Positions 1-6,513 of a DNA stretch of 64,000 bases are shown here, piece by piece. The stretch spans positions 62,001 through 126,000 of the forward strand of contig NZ_FZOW01000003.1 of NCBI RefSeq assembly GCF_900188125.1. The letters run 5' to 3'. A program made the translations under genes and the position numbers. Numbering within the stretch: the first letter of the stretch is position 1; the number at the start of each line of letters is the position of its first letter. Source of the DNA: Rhodococcoides kyotonense (GTDB lineage Bacteria; Actinomycetota; Actinomycetes; Mycobacteriales; Mycobacteriaceae). Under the pieces are notes generated by a model. The model saw only the letters and a list, made by a program, of their open reading frames with translations, was not told the DNA's origin and searched no databases.

Positions 1-112
1 TGTCTGCATCGACCCTGCAGCCGGGGCTGGCAAGCCATGCCGCGACAGCGACGCGCGTGACCTGCAGGAGAGCCGCGACGATCAGTGCGGCGATGAGATA
101 CGAAACAGGCAC
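1..112 (-). CDS. Start of a small putative membrane protein (partial, runs off the left edge)
   Basis: A GTG at 112-110 is preceded by GGAG at 122-119 with a 6-base spacer, and stays open to the window edge (37 codons seen). The peptide begins MPVSYLIAALIVAALLQV and has one hydrophobic stretch suggesting a membrane anchor. It lies on the same strand as the serine recombinase and about 390 bases past its stop, so it probably belongs to the integrated element. It could instead be a host tad gene if the element is very short. I do not recognise the family. Confidence 0.3.
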   Translation of the reverse strand, partial: MPVSYLIAALIVAALLQVTRVAVAAWLASPGCRVDAD

Positions 113-504
113 GGCAAGCTCCTAGGCACGGCAACCTCTCGCCTCCGGGCAACGAGTGCTGCGGACTAGTTGGGCTTATCCGGCACTGCGCGAGGGACCA
201 TGCAGGTCCCCCATTCCAGCTTGAAACATCGCAGGCTTACGCCCCATCGATCCCGGTCAGCCAATCCAGCGCCTGAGTGTGACCAGCGCACTGCACGACT
301 ACTACAGCCTCCCCACGGTCAGCACCGGGCGAAAAGACTGCAAGATCACAGGTCCGAAAATTTGTTCCCGGAGCGGTTCACACCGGACCCTGATCTCAGG
401 CTCCGCGCAACGACGTTCGTGTATCCGTCACTGCGCGGAGGTTTCTTGCTGTCACCCAGGATAGCGGTCGGTCCAGAACTACGCCAGTGGCATTCGCACA
501 TCTC
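113..504. other. 392-bp stretch without a supported gene
   Basis: This lies between the recombinase stop and the partial membrane ORF. I read both strands and found only short frames with poor codon bias. I looked for the missing tadA 3' part (the TGHEGG...HAN region) on the minus strand and did not find it. The other end of the element is therefore probably further left, outside the window. Confidence 0.5.
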
Positions 505-2034
505 CTACGCGCGCCACTTCACCTTGACGCGCGCCTCCAAGACTGCGAGCTGATGCGCGCGCTTGCGGCCGTCGAACTCGTCTGCCGTCTCGGTCTTGCG
601 CCGCGTCAAGTTGGTCGTGACGCCCTTCGGATGGGGCTTGACCTTGACGGTCTCGATCACAGAGCTGAGCACCTGACGCTTCCACACTGCATCCTTGGTC
701 TGCCACAGCTCGCGCAGTCGCTCGCCACGCGGGATGTTCGCGCTGACGTGCTGCGCTGCAAGCTCTGTCAGCTTCTCCTCGGCGGCTGCGCTCGCCTTCT
801 CGATCCGCGCTTGCTCGACCTTGACGTCACGCGCCGACAGGATGCCCTCGACGTAACCTTCCTTCACCCGCGCGAGCTGCTGACCGAGCTTGTCCAACTC
901 AGCGTGCAGCGCCTTCTCCGCGACCTGCGCGCTGTCGTCTGCGGGAGGATCCAACCGCGGCGTGTCCAGACGAGCGAATACCTGCTCACGTAGGTAGTCC
1001 TCCAACGGCTGATGCGAGATACGAACCTTGCCGCAACCGTTGTAAGGAATCTTCGAGCACACGAACGAATGGCCGCGCAGACGAGACGCCGTCATGCTGG
1101 TCAGCGTCGAACCGCAAAGCGCGCAAGACAACACGCCTGACAGCGGGTACTTACGAGCAGTGCCGAAGTTCTTGCCGCGCTCCTTACGGGCGGGATCGTT
1201 CAGCAGCGCGACGACACGCTCCCAGTCGCGAGGGTCCACAATCCCTTGCCACGCAGCGTCATACAGCGCGCCTTGATGTGAGCGCTTGCCGACCAGAGCG
1301 GGATTGGTCAGCGCGCCGCGCAGCGTCTTCGGAGTCCAGATCGAACCGCCTTCGTTGTTCTTGCGAGCGCGCGTGCGTCGACCCTGGTCGTTCCAGGACG
1401 TACAGATGCCGTACAGCGTCTCGCCTGCGAGCAGACGATCTATCGCTTCAACTAGCCAGTCTGCGTGCTCTGCGTGCCTCTTGAGGTCAGCAACCTTGCC
1501 AGTAGCAGGGTCCTTGACTGGCTCGAAACCAAACGGGCCAATGTTCCCGTGGAACTGCCCGCCTTGCGCTCGCTGCAACGCCGCACGCGAGACGCGCTCA
1601 GAGATGACGTCGGACTCCATCTCGTCGTTCGTCGCCAGGATCTGCGCGACCTGCCGCCCTGCTGCAGTGTTCAGATCGAAGCTCGGCGACATGACGTAGT
1701 GGAACTGCACGCCGTGGTCGCGAGCGAGCGCGACCAGCTCGACGGTCTGTGCCATTCGACGGGTCAGACGCGAGGTCGTATACGCGATGATCGCGTCGAA
1801 TTCCCCTGCGCGAGCTGCACGTAGAAGCTCGTCATACTGCGGACGCGGCTTCGGACGGCTACGAGTCGACGCACCAACATCGTTGTCCGAGTAGACATTC
1901 GCCACGTCGTAGCCTAGGCGCTCAGCAAGCGCACGACTATCCTCGAGCTGACGCTGCACGCCGAGCTCTTTACCTTCGCTGTCGCGGCTGATCCGGGTGT
2001 AGATCGCTGCGCGTTTTCCTTCGTTCGGTTCCAT
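505..2034 (-). CDS. int: Large serine recombinase (phage/ICE-type integrase)
   Basis: This catalyses site-specific recombination between attachment sites of an integrative element. The N-terminal resolvase domain (about residues 8-155) carries the catalytic serine in YTRISRD (Ser16 from the ATG). Next comes a recombinase domain (about 160-280, HGNIGPFGFEP onward). A zinc-ribbon follows with cysteines in CALCGS and a later C...C pair near HSFVCSKIPYNGC, then a long charged coiled coil (about 375-440). At 509 aa the length is normal for the large serine integrase family. The ATG at 2034 is chosen; a TTG at 2043 adds three residues, and neither has a clear ribosome site. The gene starts about 40 bases from the point where tadA is interrupted, and it reads away from that junction. 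This is the usual position of an integrase next to its attachment site. Confidence 0.93.
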   Translation of the reverse strand: MEPNEGKRAAIYTRISRDSEGKELGVQRQLEDSRALAERLGYDVANVYSDNDVGASTRSRPKPRPQYDELLRAARAGEFDAIIAYTTSRLTRRMAQTVELVALARDHGVQFHYVMSPSFDLNTAAGRQVAQILATNDEMESDVISERVSRAALQRAQGGQFHGNIGPFGFEPVKDPATGKVADLKRHAEHADWLVEAIDRLLAGETLYGICTSWNDQGRRTRARKNNEGGSIWTPKTLRGALTNPALVGKRSHQGALYDAAWQGIVDPRDWERVVALLNDPARKERGKNFGTARKYPLSGVLSCALCGSTLTSMTASRLRGHSFVCSKIPYNGCGKVRISHQPLEDYLREQVFARLDTPRLDPPADDSAQVAEKALHAELDKLGQQLARVKEGYVEGILSARDVKVEQARIEKASAAAEEKLTELAAQHVSANIPRGERLRELWQTKDAVWKRQVLSSVIETVKVKPHPKGVTTNLTRRKTETADEFDGRKRAHQLAVLEARVKVKWRA

Positions 2035-2927
2035 GTACCACAATCGTAGCCGCTGTTTGGTTTGCGGTTGTCGACAAGGTCCACGACCTCAGCACCTCTC
2101 ACCTCCCCGACCACCAGACGATCCGGACGCATCCGCAACGCCTGCCGGACGAGTTGCCGCACCGTCACCTCTCCGATTCCCTCGACGTTCGGAGCGCGCG
2201 CGACCAACCGAACGACGTGTGGATGGGCGGGCGCCAGCTCGGCTGCATCCTCCACGCACACGATGCGCTCGTTCGGTGGCACCTCCCCGAGCAGTGCCGC
2301 GAGCAGGGTAGTCTTTCCGGCGCCCGTTCCGCCGACGACGAGGAACGCCAGCCGGGCACCGATCATTCTCCTCAGGAGGACGAGAGCATCGGGTGCGATG
2401 GCGCCACGAAAAGCCAACGCGTCCAACCCTTGTGTCGTCGGACGCAGCACCCTGAGCGACAGGCACGTGCCTCCGCGTGCGATCGGTGCGAGCACGGCAT
2501 GCAAGCGCACACCGAAGGTGCCGTCACCGACGCCGGGTAGCTGGCCGTCGACCCACGGCTGAGCATCGTCCAGACGGCGACCCGCGGACAGCGCCAGCCG
2601 CTGAGCGAGGCGTCGCACAGCAGCATCGTCCGAGAATCGAACAGCACTGCGCTCCAACCCTTCTCCACGATCCACCCAGACCTCGTGGGGTGACGTGACG
2701 AGGACGTCCGCCACGCGGGGGTCGGTGAGCAACGGTTCGAGCGGGCCTGCGCCGGTGAGTTCGGTCTGCAGCACTCGGAGCGCGTCGAGCAGATCGGTGT
2801 CGCCGATGACCCCGCCCGCTTCGATCCGAACGGCACTGGCGACGAGTGCAGGCGTCGGATGGTCTGCCGACGCGGCAAGCCGATCGCGCACCCGGTTCAG
2901 AAGGTCGGCCGTCACCACCGTCGTCAT
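1914..2927 (-). pseudogene. tadA: TadA/CpaF-type secretion ATPase, 3' end replaced by integrated element
   Basis: This is a homologue of the PilT/VirB11-type ATPase that powers tight-adherence (Flp) pilus assembly at the cytoplasmic membrane, corresponding by position to M. tuberculosis Rv3659c. The first ~284 residues look intact: Walker A GGTGAGKTT (Lys205) and Walker B region MRPDRLVVGEVRG. After GAEVVDL the family sequence stops, and about 55 unrelated residues read on in frame through the recombinase start region to a stop at 1914. The conserved downstream segment (TGHEGG...HAN) is missing, so the product should be inactive. The ATG at 2927 overlaps the ssd stop (ATGA); a GTG lies at 2936. 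Rejoining is possible if the element excises. Confidence 0.85.
2060..2092. other. Probable attachment-site junction (attL or attR) inside tadA
   Basis: On the minus strand the tadA reading frame matches the family up to ...GEVRGAEVVDL and then loses all similarity at about 2075-2082 (GTGGACCTTGTCGACAAC). A 10-bp palindrome, TTGTCGACAA, lies at 2068-2077 immediately on the element side. Serine integrases recombine at short cores flanked by imperfect inverted repeats, so the crossover probably falls within GACCTT. The partner junction is outside the window, so the core cannot be fixed. Confidence 0.6.
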
Positions 2928-4027
2928 GCTGCCCACTGCCCGCGTCGCGGTCGTCGTCCGAAGGTCAGCAGAATCTCGCGTGCCGTGGTGCGCAGTGGTG
3001 AGCGCCGCCCGAGCACCAGCCCACCGCGTTCGACGCGGTGGGCGAGTCCGGGCTCGGGCCTCATCGACGCCAACAGTGGCAACTCCAACGTCCTCGCGAC
3101 GTCGTCGCCTCGAATTCCCCCCGGTGACGGGCCGCGCACGACGAGTCCGACATTCGAGTTGCGCGACGTCACGTGTGCGACGAACGTTGCAGCGCTAGCA
3201 ACAGAGCCGATATCGGCAGGGACGACGAGAATCACCAGGTCGGCCGCGTCGAGGAGCGCCTCCCCATGCCCACCCGGATACCGCGGGACATCGCAGACCA
3301 CGAGATCGCCTGCGGAACGACCCGCGTCGACGACGGCCTCGCATGCCCTCGCGTCGATGTCGTTCGTTCCACGACCAGCCGACAACACCGACAACCCGCC
3401 GGACGACGGCAGTGCCCCGTGCAGCGCATTCGAGGTGAACCGCCCACCCTCGACGACGAGCCCCGACCATCTGAGCCCGGGCTTGTCCTCCCATCCGAGC
3501 AGCAGGTCCAGGCCTCCCCCGAGGACATCGCCGTCGACGAGCAGCGTGCGCGTTCGACCCGCAGCGGCGGTCGACGCCAATGCCACTGCCAGGGTCGACG
3601 CCCCAGCGCCTCCACGGCCCCCGACGACCGCGATCACTCCTCCCTCGCCGTCGGCGATCGCGGTCTGGGTGGCGAGAACACGAATGAGTTCGTGTTCGTC
3701 GTCGGGAAGCCCCAGTACGCACCGGGCGCCGACCGACGTTGCTGCACGCCAATGTTCGACAGTCGGCTCACCTCGTGACAGCACGACGACGCCGTCGCGG
3801 CGTGGCAGTCTGCGGGCCAGCACAGCGGAACTGTGTGGCGGGTCCAGGAGAACGGCATGTGCGTCGTCCCAGTCGATGCGTGTCGGCAGCGCTCCTTCGT
3901 CGACCGAATCATGTTCGTGCACAGTGCACTCCGCTGCCGCAGCGACGCGCAGTGCATCTGCGCGCAGGGCCGCATCCGCGGTCAGAAGGAGCACCGTTCT
4001 GGACCGTGCCGTCGAGTCGTCTTCCAT
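2924..4027 (-). CDS. ssd: Ssd/CpaE-like septum-site/pilus-localisation ATPase
   Basis: A MinD/ParA-superfamily protein of 367 aa, the positional homologue of Rv3660c (septum site-determining protein) and of CpaE proteins that place Tad pili. An N-terminal receiver-like region (about 1-125) is followed by the P-loop domain. Its deviant Walker A reads GGRGGAGAST (about 134-143) and lacks the usual GKST lysine at that position, as in other Ssd proteins. A Walker-B-like LLVDGD follows. The stop overlaps the tadA start by ATGA, so the two are translationally coupled in a tad operon that the integrated element now truncates. The start at 4027 has no strong ribosome site. Confidence 0.85.
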   Translation of the reverse strand: MEDDSTARSRTVLLLTADAALRADALRVAAAAECTVHEHDSVDEGALPTRIDWDDAHAVLLDPPHSSAVLARRLPRRDGVVVLSRGEPTVEHWRAATSVGARCVLGLPDDEHELIRVLATQTAIADGEGGVIAVVGGRGGAGASTLAVALASTAAAGRTRTLLVDGDVLGGGLDLLLGWEDKPGLRWSGLVVEGGRFTSNALHGALPSSGGLSVLSAGRGTNDIDARACEAVVDAGRSAGDLVVCDVPRYPGGHGEALLDAADLVILVVPADIGSVASAATFVAHVTSRNSNVGLVVRGPSPGGIRGDDVARTLELPLLASMRPEPGLAHRVERGGLVLGRRSPLRTTAREILLTFGRRPRRGQWAA

Positions 4028-4239
4028 GAACGAAGAGCCTGTGCCATGGCGTCCCTCCCGCCAAGACCATTTTCGGAAATGTGGATGAACGAGGGGGCTG
4101 TGGATGAATTACTGGACGGTGGTACCAGAATGCGTCGGTGAATCTACCGACGGGTAAGTCCGATTACGGCACAACACATTCCGGCCCATGGGAACGTCTG
4201 GACTGTGCGATTCGACGGGAATGCGGGGCGAACTGGCCC

Positions 4240-4336
4240 GAAATAGAGGACGACCCTCGCCAGGGGGGGAGGAGGCGAGGGTCGTCTAGTTCAGCCCCGG
4301 GGGGTCGGGCTGAACTCGTCCGAACCGAATCGGACT
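4240..4336 (-). ncRNA. 6C small RNA (B11 homologue)
   Basis: On the minus strand two adjacent hairpins each carry a run of C in the loop. The first (4316-4288) has arms AGTTCAGCCC/GGGCTGAACT and six C. The second (4286-4249) has arms GACGACCCTCGC/GCGAGGGTCGTC and seven C. This is the defining 6C motif of actinobacteria. In M. tuberculosis the 6C RNA (B11) lies between Rv3660c and Rv3661 on the same strand, exactly as here between ssd and the HAD gene. In mycobacteria the C-rich loops pair with G-rich target mRNAs and affect growth and division. The ends are estimated from the promoter and the last hairpin. Confidence 0.88.
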
Positions 4337-4342
4337 GCATCA

Positions 4343-4373
4343 ATACTACACCCGGCGAAGGCGCTGTTTGCAA
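4343..4373 (-). promoter_or_regulatory. Probable promoter of 6C RNA
   Basis: On the minus strand TTGCAA (4373-4368) and TAGTAT (4348-4343) are separated by 19 bases. This would start transcription near 4336, just upstream of the first C-loop hairpin. The spacing is slightly long for a housekeeping promoter. Confidence 0.45.
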
Positions 4374-4444
4374 GTTCAACATTCAGGTTTTCCACCGCTT
4401 GTTTCGGCAGGGCCATCGTCGAGTCACCTGCGCCCTCTATTGTG

Positions 4445-5284
4445 ATGACCGTGAACACCAGCGCCGGCGTCGATGACGCCGAATCACCTCGTCCCGCCGG
4501 AAGAATTGCTGCGTTCTTCGACCTCGACAAGACAATTATCGCCAAGTCGAGCACACTTGCGTTCAGCAAACCCTTCTTCGATCAGGGCCTCATAAACCGG
4601 CGTGCGGTACTGAAGAGCAGCTATGCCCAGTTTCTTTTCTTGCTCTCCGGCGCCGATCACGACCAGATGGAGCGAATGCGTGCCCACATCGCCGGGATGA
4701 GTGCGGGCTGGGACGTCGAGCAGATCAGGTCCATCGTCGCGGAAACGTTGCACGACATAGTCGATCCGCTCGTGTTCGCCGAGGCGACCGAGCTCATCGC
4801 CGACCACAAACTGCGCGGCCACGACGTCGTCGTCGTATCAGCATCGGGCGAAGAAATCGTCGCTCCCATCGCGGAGGCACTCGGCGCCGACATCAGTACC
4901 GCCACCCGCATGGAAGTCGTCGACGGTCGGTACAACGGCACCGTCGAGTTCTACTGCTACGGCGAAGGCAAAGTCGAGGCGATGACTGCTCTCGCCGACA
5001 GCCGAAACTACGACCTCACACAGTGTTTCGCGTATTCCGACTCGATGACCGACCTGCCGATGCTACAAGCCGTCGGCCATCCGACGGCCGTGAATCCCGA
5101 TCGAGCACTGCGCAAGGAGGCCGCATCACGCGGCTGGCCGATCCTGACTTTCTCCAATCCCGTATCCTTGCGCGCGCGGATCCAGACACCGTCCGGTACA
5201 GCCGTTGCGGCAAGTGCCGCAGCAGGATTCGGCGCTCTGATGGCCGGGGCAGTCACGTACGGATTACTCCGAAGAAAACGATGA
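4445..5284 (+). CDS. HAD-superfamily SerB-like phosphatase with C-terminal membrane segment (Rv3661 homologue)
   Basis: A HAD-IB family phosphohydrolase related to phosphoserine phosphatase. The nucleophile motif FFDLDKT is at about residues 25-31 and the metal-binding motif YSDSMTDLPM at about 195. A C-terminal alanine/glycine-rich hydrophobic helix ends in RRKR, suggesting membrane attachment. The substrate is unknown. GTG 4442, ATG 4445 and GTG 4451 are all in frame with no ribosome site. TATTGT at 4438-4443 would start transcription near 4450, so a leaderless start at GTG 4451 is possible. The gene lies between the 6C and Ms1 RNAs, as in mycobacteria. Confidence 0.85.
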   Translation: MTVNTSAGVDDAESPRPAGRIAAFFDLDKTIIAKSSTLAFSKPFFDQGLINRRAVLKSSYAQFLFLLSGADHDQMERMRAHIAGMSAGWDVEQIRSIVAETLHDIVDPLVFAEATELIADHKLRGHDVVVVSASGEEIVAPIAEALGADISTATRMEVVDGRYNGTVEFYCYGEGKVEAMTALADSRNYDLTQCFAYSDSMTDLPMLQAVGHPTAVNPDRALRKEAASRGWPILTFSNPVSLRARIQTPSGTAVAASAAAGFGALMAGAVTYGLLRRKR

Positions 5285-5291
5285 GAACCCC

Positions 5292-5320
5292 TTGATGTGA
5301 GCGGCACCACAGGGTAGAAA
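5292..5320 (+). promoter_or_regulatory. Promoter of Ms1 RNA
   Basis: TTGATG (5292-5297) and TAGAAA (5315-5320) are separated by exactly 17 bases. The predicted start is near 5327, which is also the first base of a helix (ACGGA) that closes with TCCGT at 5587-5591. Confidence 0.6.
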
Positions 5321-5326
5321 TGACGT

Positions 5327-5639
5327 ACGGAGGAACGGAAGGCCAAGAACGACCCGGAAGAGAAGGTTCGCTCTCCCGACCCGGACTCCCAGCACGGACA
5401 TCAGGCACCCACGCGGAGCTCGCCGCTGACATGGCAGAAGCGCTGTGGGCCTGCGAGATTCGGGAAGCGGCAGCAAGAACCCTGCACCGGTTGCAGGGAT
5501 GACCTCCCTCTTCACCGGACCGTCGCCGAGGCCTCGCGATCGCAAGATCGCCACAGCCCACCTATGCACGCTTGGTAACCGGGTAGTCCGTGCTAACGGG
5601 CGGCGACGCCGACTTCCACAGTCGGCATCGCCGCCTTTT
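5327..5639 (+). ncRNA. Ms1 RNA homologue (MTS2823 in M. tuberculosis), about 310 nt
   Basis: No protein gene is visible in 5285-5678, but a good promoter and a strong terminator enclose about 313 bases. The ends are complementary: ACGGA 5327-5331 with TCCGT 5587-5591, and CCAAG 5343-5347 with CTTGG 5571-5575. This gives a closed rod-like structure. In M. tuberculosis the abundant Ms1-type RNA MTS2823 lies between Rv3661 and Rv3662c on the Rv3661 strand. Position, strand, length (about 300 nt) and architecture all agree. Ms1 binds core RNA polymerase lacking sigma factor and accumulates in stationary phase in mycobacteria. Identity rests on synteny and structure, not on an alignment. Confidence 0.8.
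5599..5639 (+). terminator. Intrinsic terminator of Ms1
   Basis: Arms of 15 bases at 5599-5613 and 5621-5635 pair with one mismatch around a 7-base loop, followed by TTTT at 5636-5639. It ends 39 bases before the convergent Fic-like gene. Confidence 0.75.
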
Positions 5640-5678
5640 GGCGTTCCCCCAGCCCCTGTTCCCACACCAACGGCGGAC

Positions 5679-6422
5679 CTACTGCGCGTCGGCTATCGAC
5701 GTCGCCTCCATCGCACCGGCCTCGAGAGCGCCGCAGCACAGCATGATCCAACTTCCGACGCCGGTGGCCGTGCCGGACGAGAAACCGACCGCCCCGTCGC
5801 GGTAGGCCTGCGACCGCCGCATCCAGCTGACCTCGGGGACGCCGAGATTGTGTGGATCGAGGCCGGATGACGTCGCGACCAATCGAGATGCAGCGCGCGC
5901 GACGACGCCGTCCGCAGTCCCGAAAGGCTTCAAGGTCAACAACTCCCCGTGCACGATCGCCGCGATGACGGGCGCGGGAGCCGACGTTCCACCGGTGACC
6001 AGTTGCGCCAGAAGGTCGAGTCGCTCGCCGATGCCCTGTTCGTCCCGCGGTCTTCCCAGGAGTGCGTCGTCGTCGACGAGGTCTGCGGCCGCGAGTAGGT
6101 GAAGTCGGGCCAGAGCTTGGAGCGGCGCACGTTTCCACACTCCCAGCATGTTCTGCAGCGCGTCCCCGTCCAGCGCCGACGCGACCCGCAGCGAACCCGC
6201 CAGTACCGGATCGCCGTCCTCGCCTTCGCGGGGGAAGTCCATCGATCCGCCGTCGAGAGCGGACGACGACCGGGCTGCGCGGACAGCGGCTTCCGCAGCG
6301 GTCGCGGGCCATCCCCGTCGATTGGCCTTGTGCCGGTGCACAGCACCGAGCGAGTCACGCGCTCGTTCGGCGGCATCGACGATGCCGGGGAGTTCGAGCA
6401 GCGGGGCAAGGGGATCCGTCAC
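5679..6422 (-). CDS. Degenerate Fic-domain-like protein (Rv3662c homologue)
   Basis: A 247-aa cytoplasmic protein of unknown function, found beside Ms1 and dpp as in mycobacteria. Residues about 155-185 read ...IVHGELLTLKPFGTADG, then VVARAASRL. This aligns with the Fic motif HPFxxGNGRxxR as KPFGTADGVVAR (165-176). The P, F, second G and final R are kept, but the catalytic His is Lys, and the N and first R are lost. The preceding helix also resembles that of Fic proteins. I infer a Fic-like fold without AMP-transfer activity. The GTG at 6422 (VTDPLAPLL) is chosen; the frame extends further upstream without a ribosome site. Mycobacterial homologues are often labelled conserved hypothetical. 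Confidence 0.7.
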   Translation of the reverse strand: MTDPLAPLLELPGIVDAAERARDSLGAVHRHKANRRGWPATAAEAAVRAARSSSALDGGSMDFPREGEDGDPVLAGSLRVASALDGDALQNMLGVWKRAPLQALARLHLLAAADLVDDDALLGRPRDEQGIGERLDLLAQLVTGGTSAPAPVIAAIVHGELLTLKPFGTADGVVARAASRLVATSSGLDPHNLGVPEVSWMRRSQAYRDGAVGFSSGTATGVGSWIMLCCGALEAGAMEATSIADAQ

Positions 6423-6456
6423 GAGTGACGACGCTACCGCGTGGCTCTTGCCTACA

Positions 6457-6505
6457 GACAACACCACCGTGGGTTCACTGCCTGTGAACCCACGGTGGTG
6501 TTGTC
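6457..6505 (-). terminator. 22-bp perfect hairpin after the dpp operon
   Basis: Arms 6457-6478 and 6484-6505 are perfectly complementary around a 5-base loop. The hairpin starts 8 bases past the dppD stop and ends before the Fic-like gene on the same strand. There is no T-tract, as is common for actinobacterial terminators. It would also protect the dpp mRNA 3' end. Confidence 0.65.
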
Positions 6506-6513
6506 GATGTAGC

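Noticed and set aside
170..553. Possible plus-strand gene at the left edge
   Set aside because: Codon use is poor, there is no ribosome site, and it overlaps the 3' end of the recombinase. Treated as non-coding.
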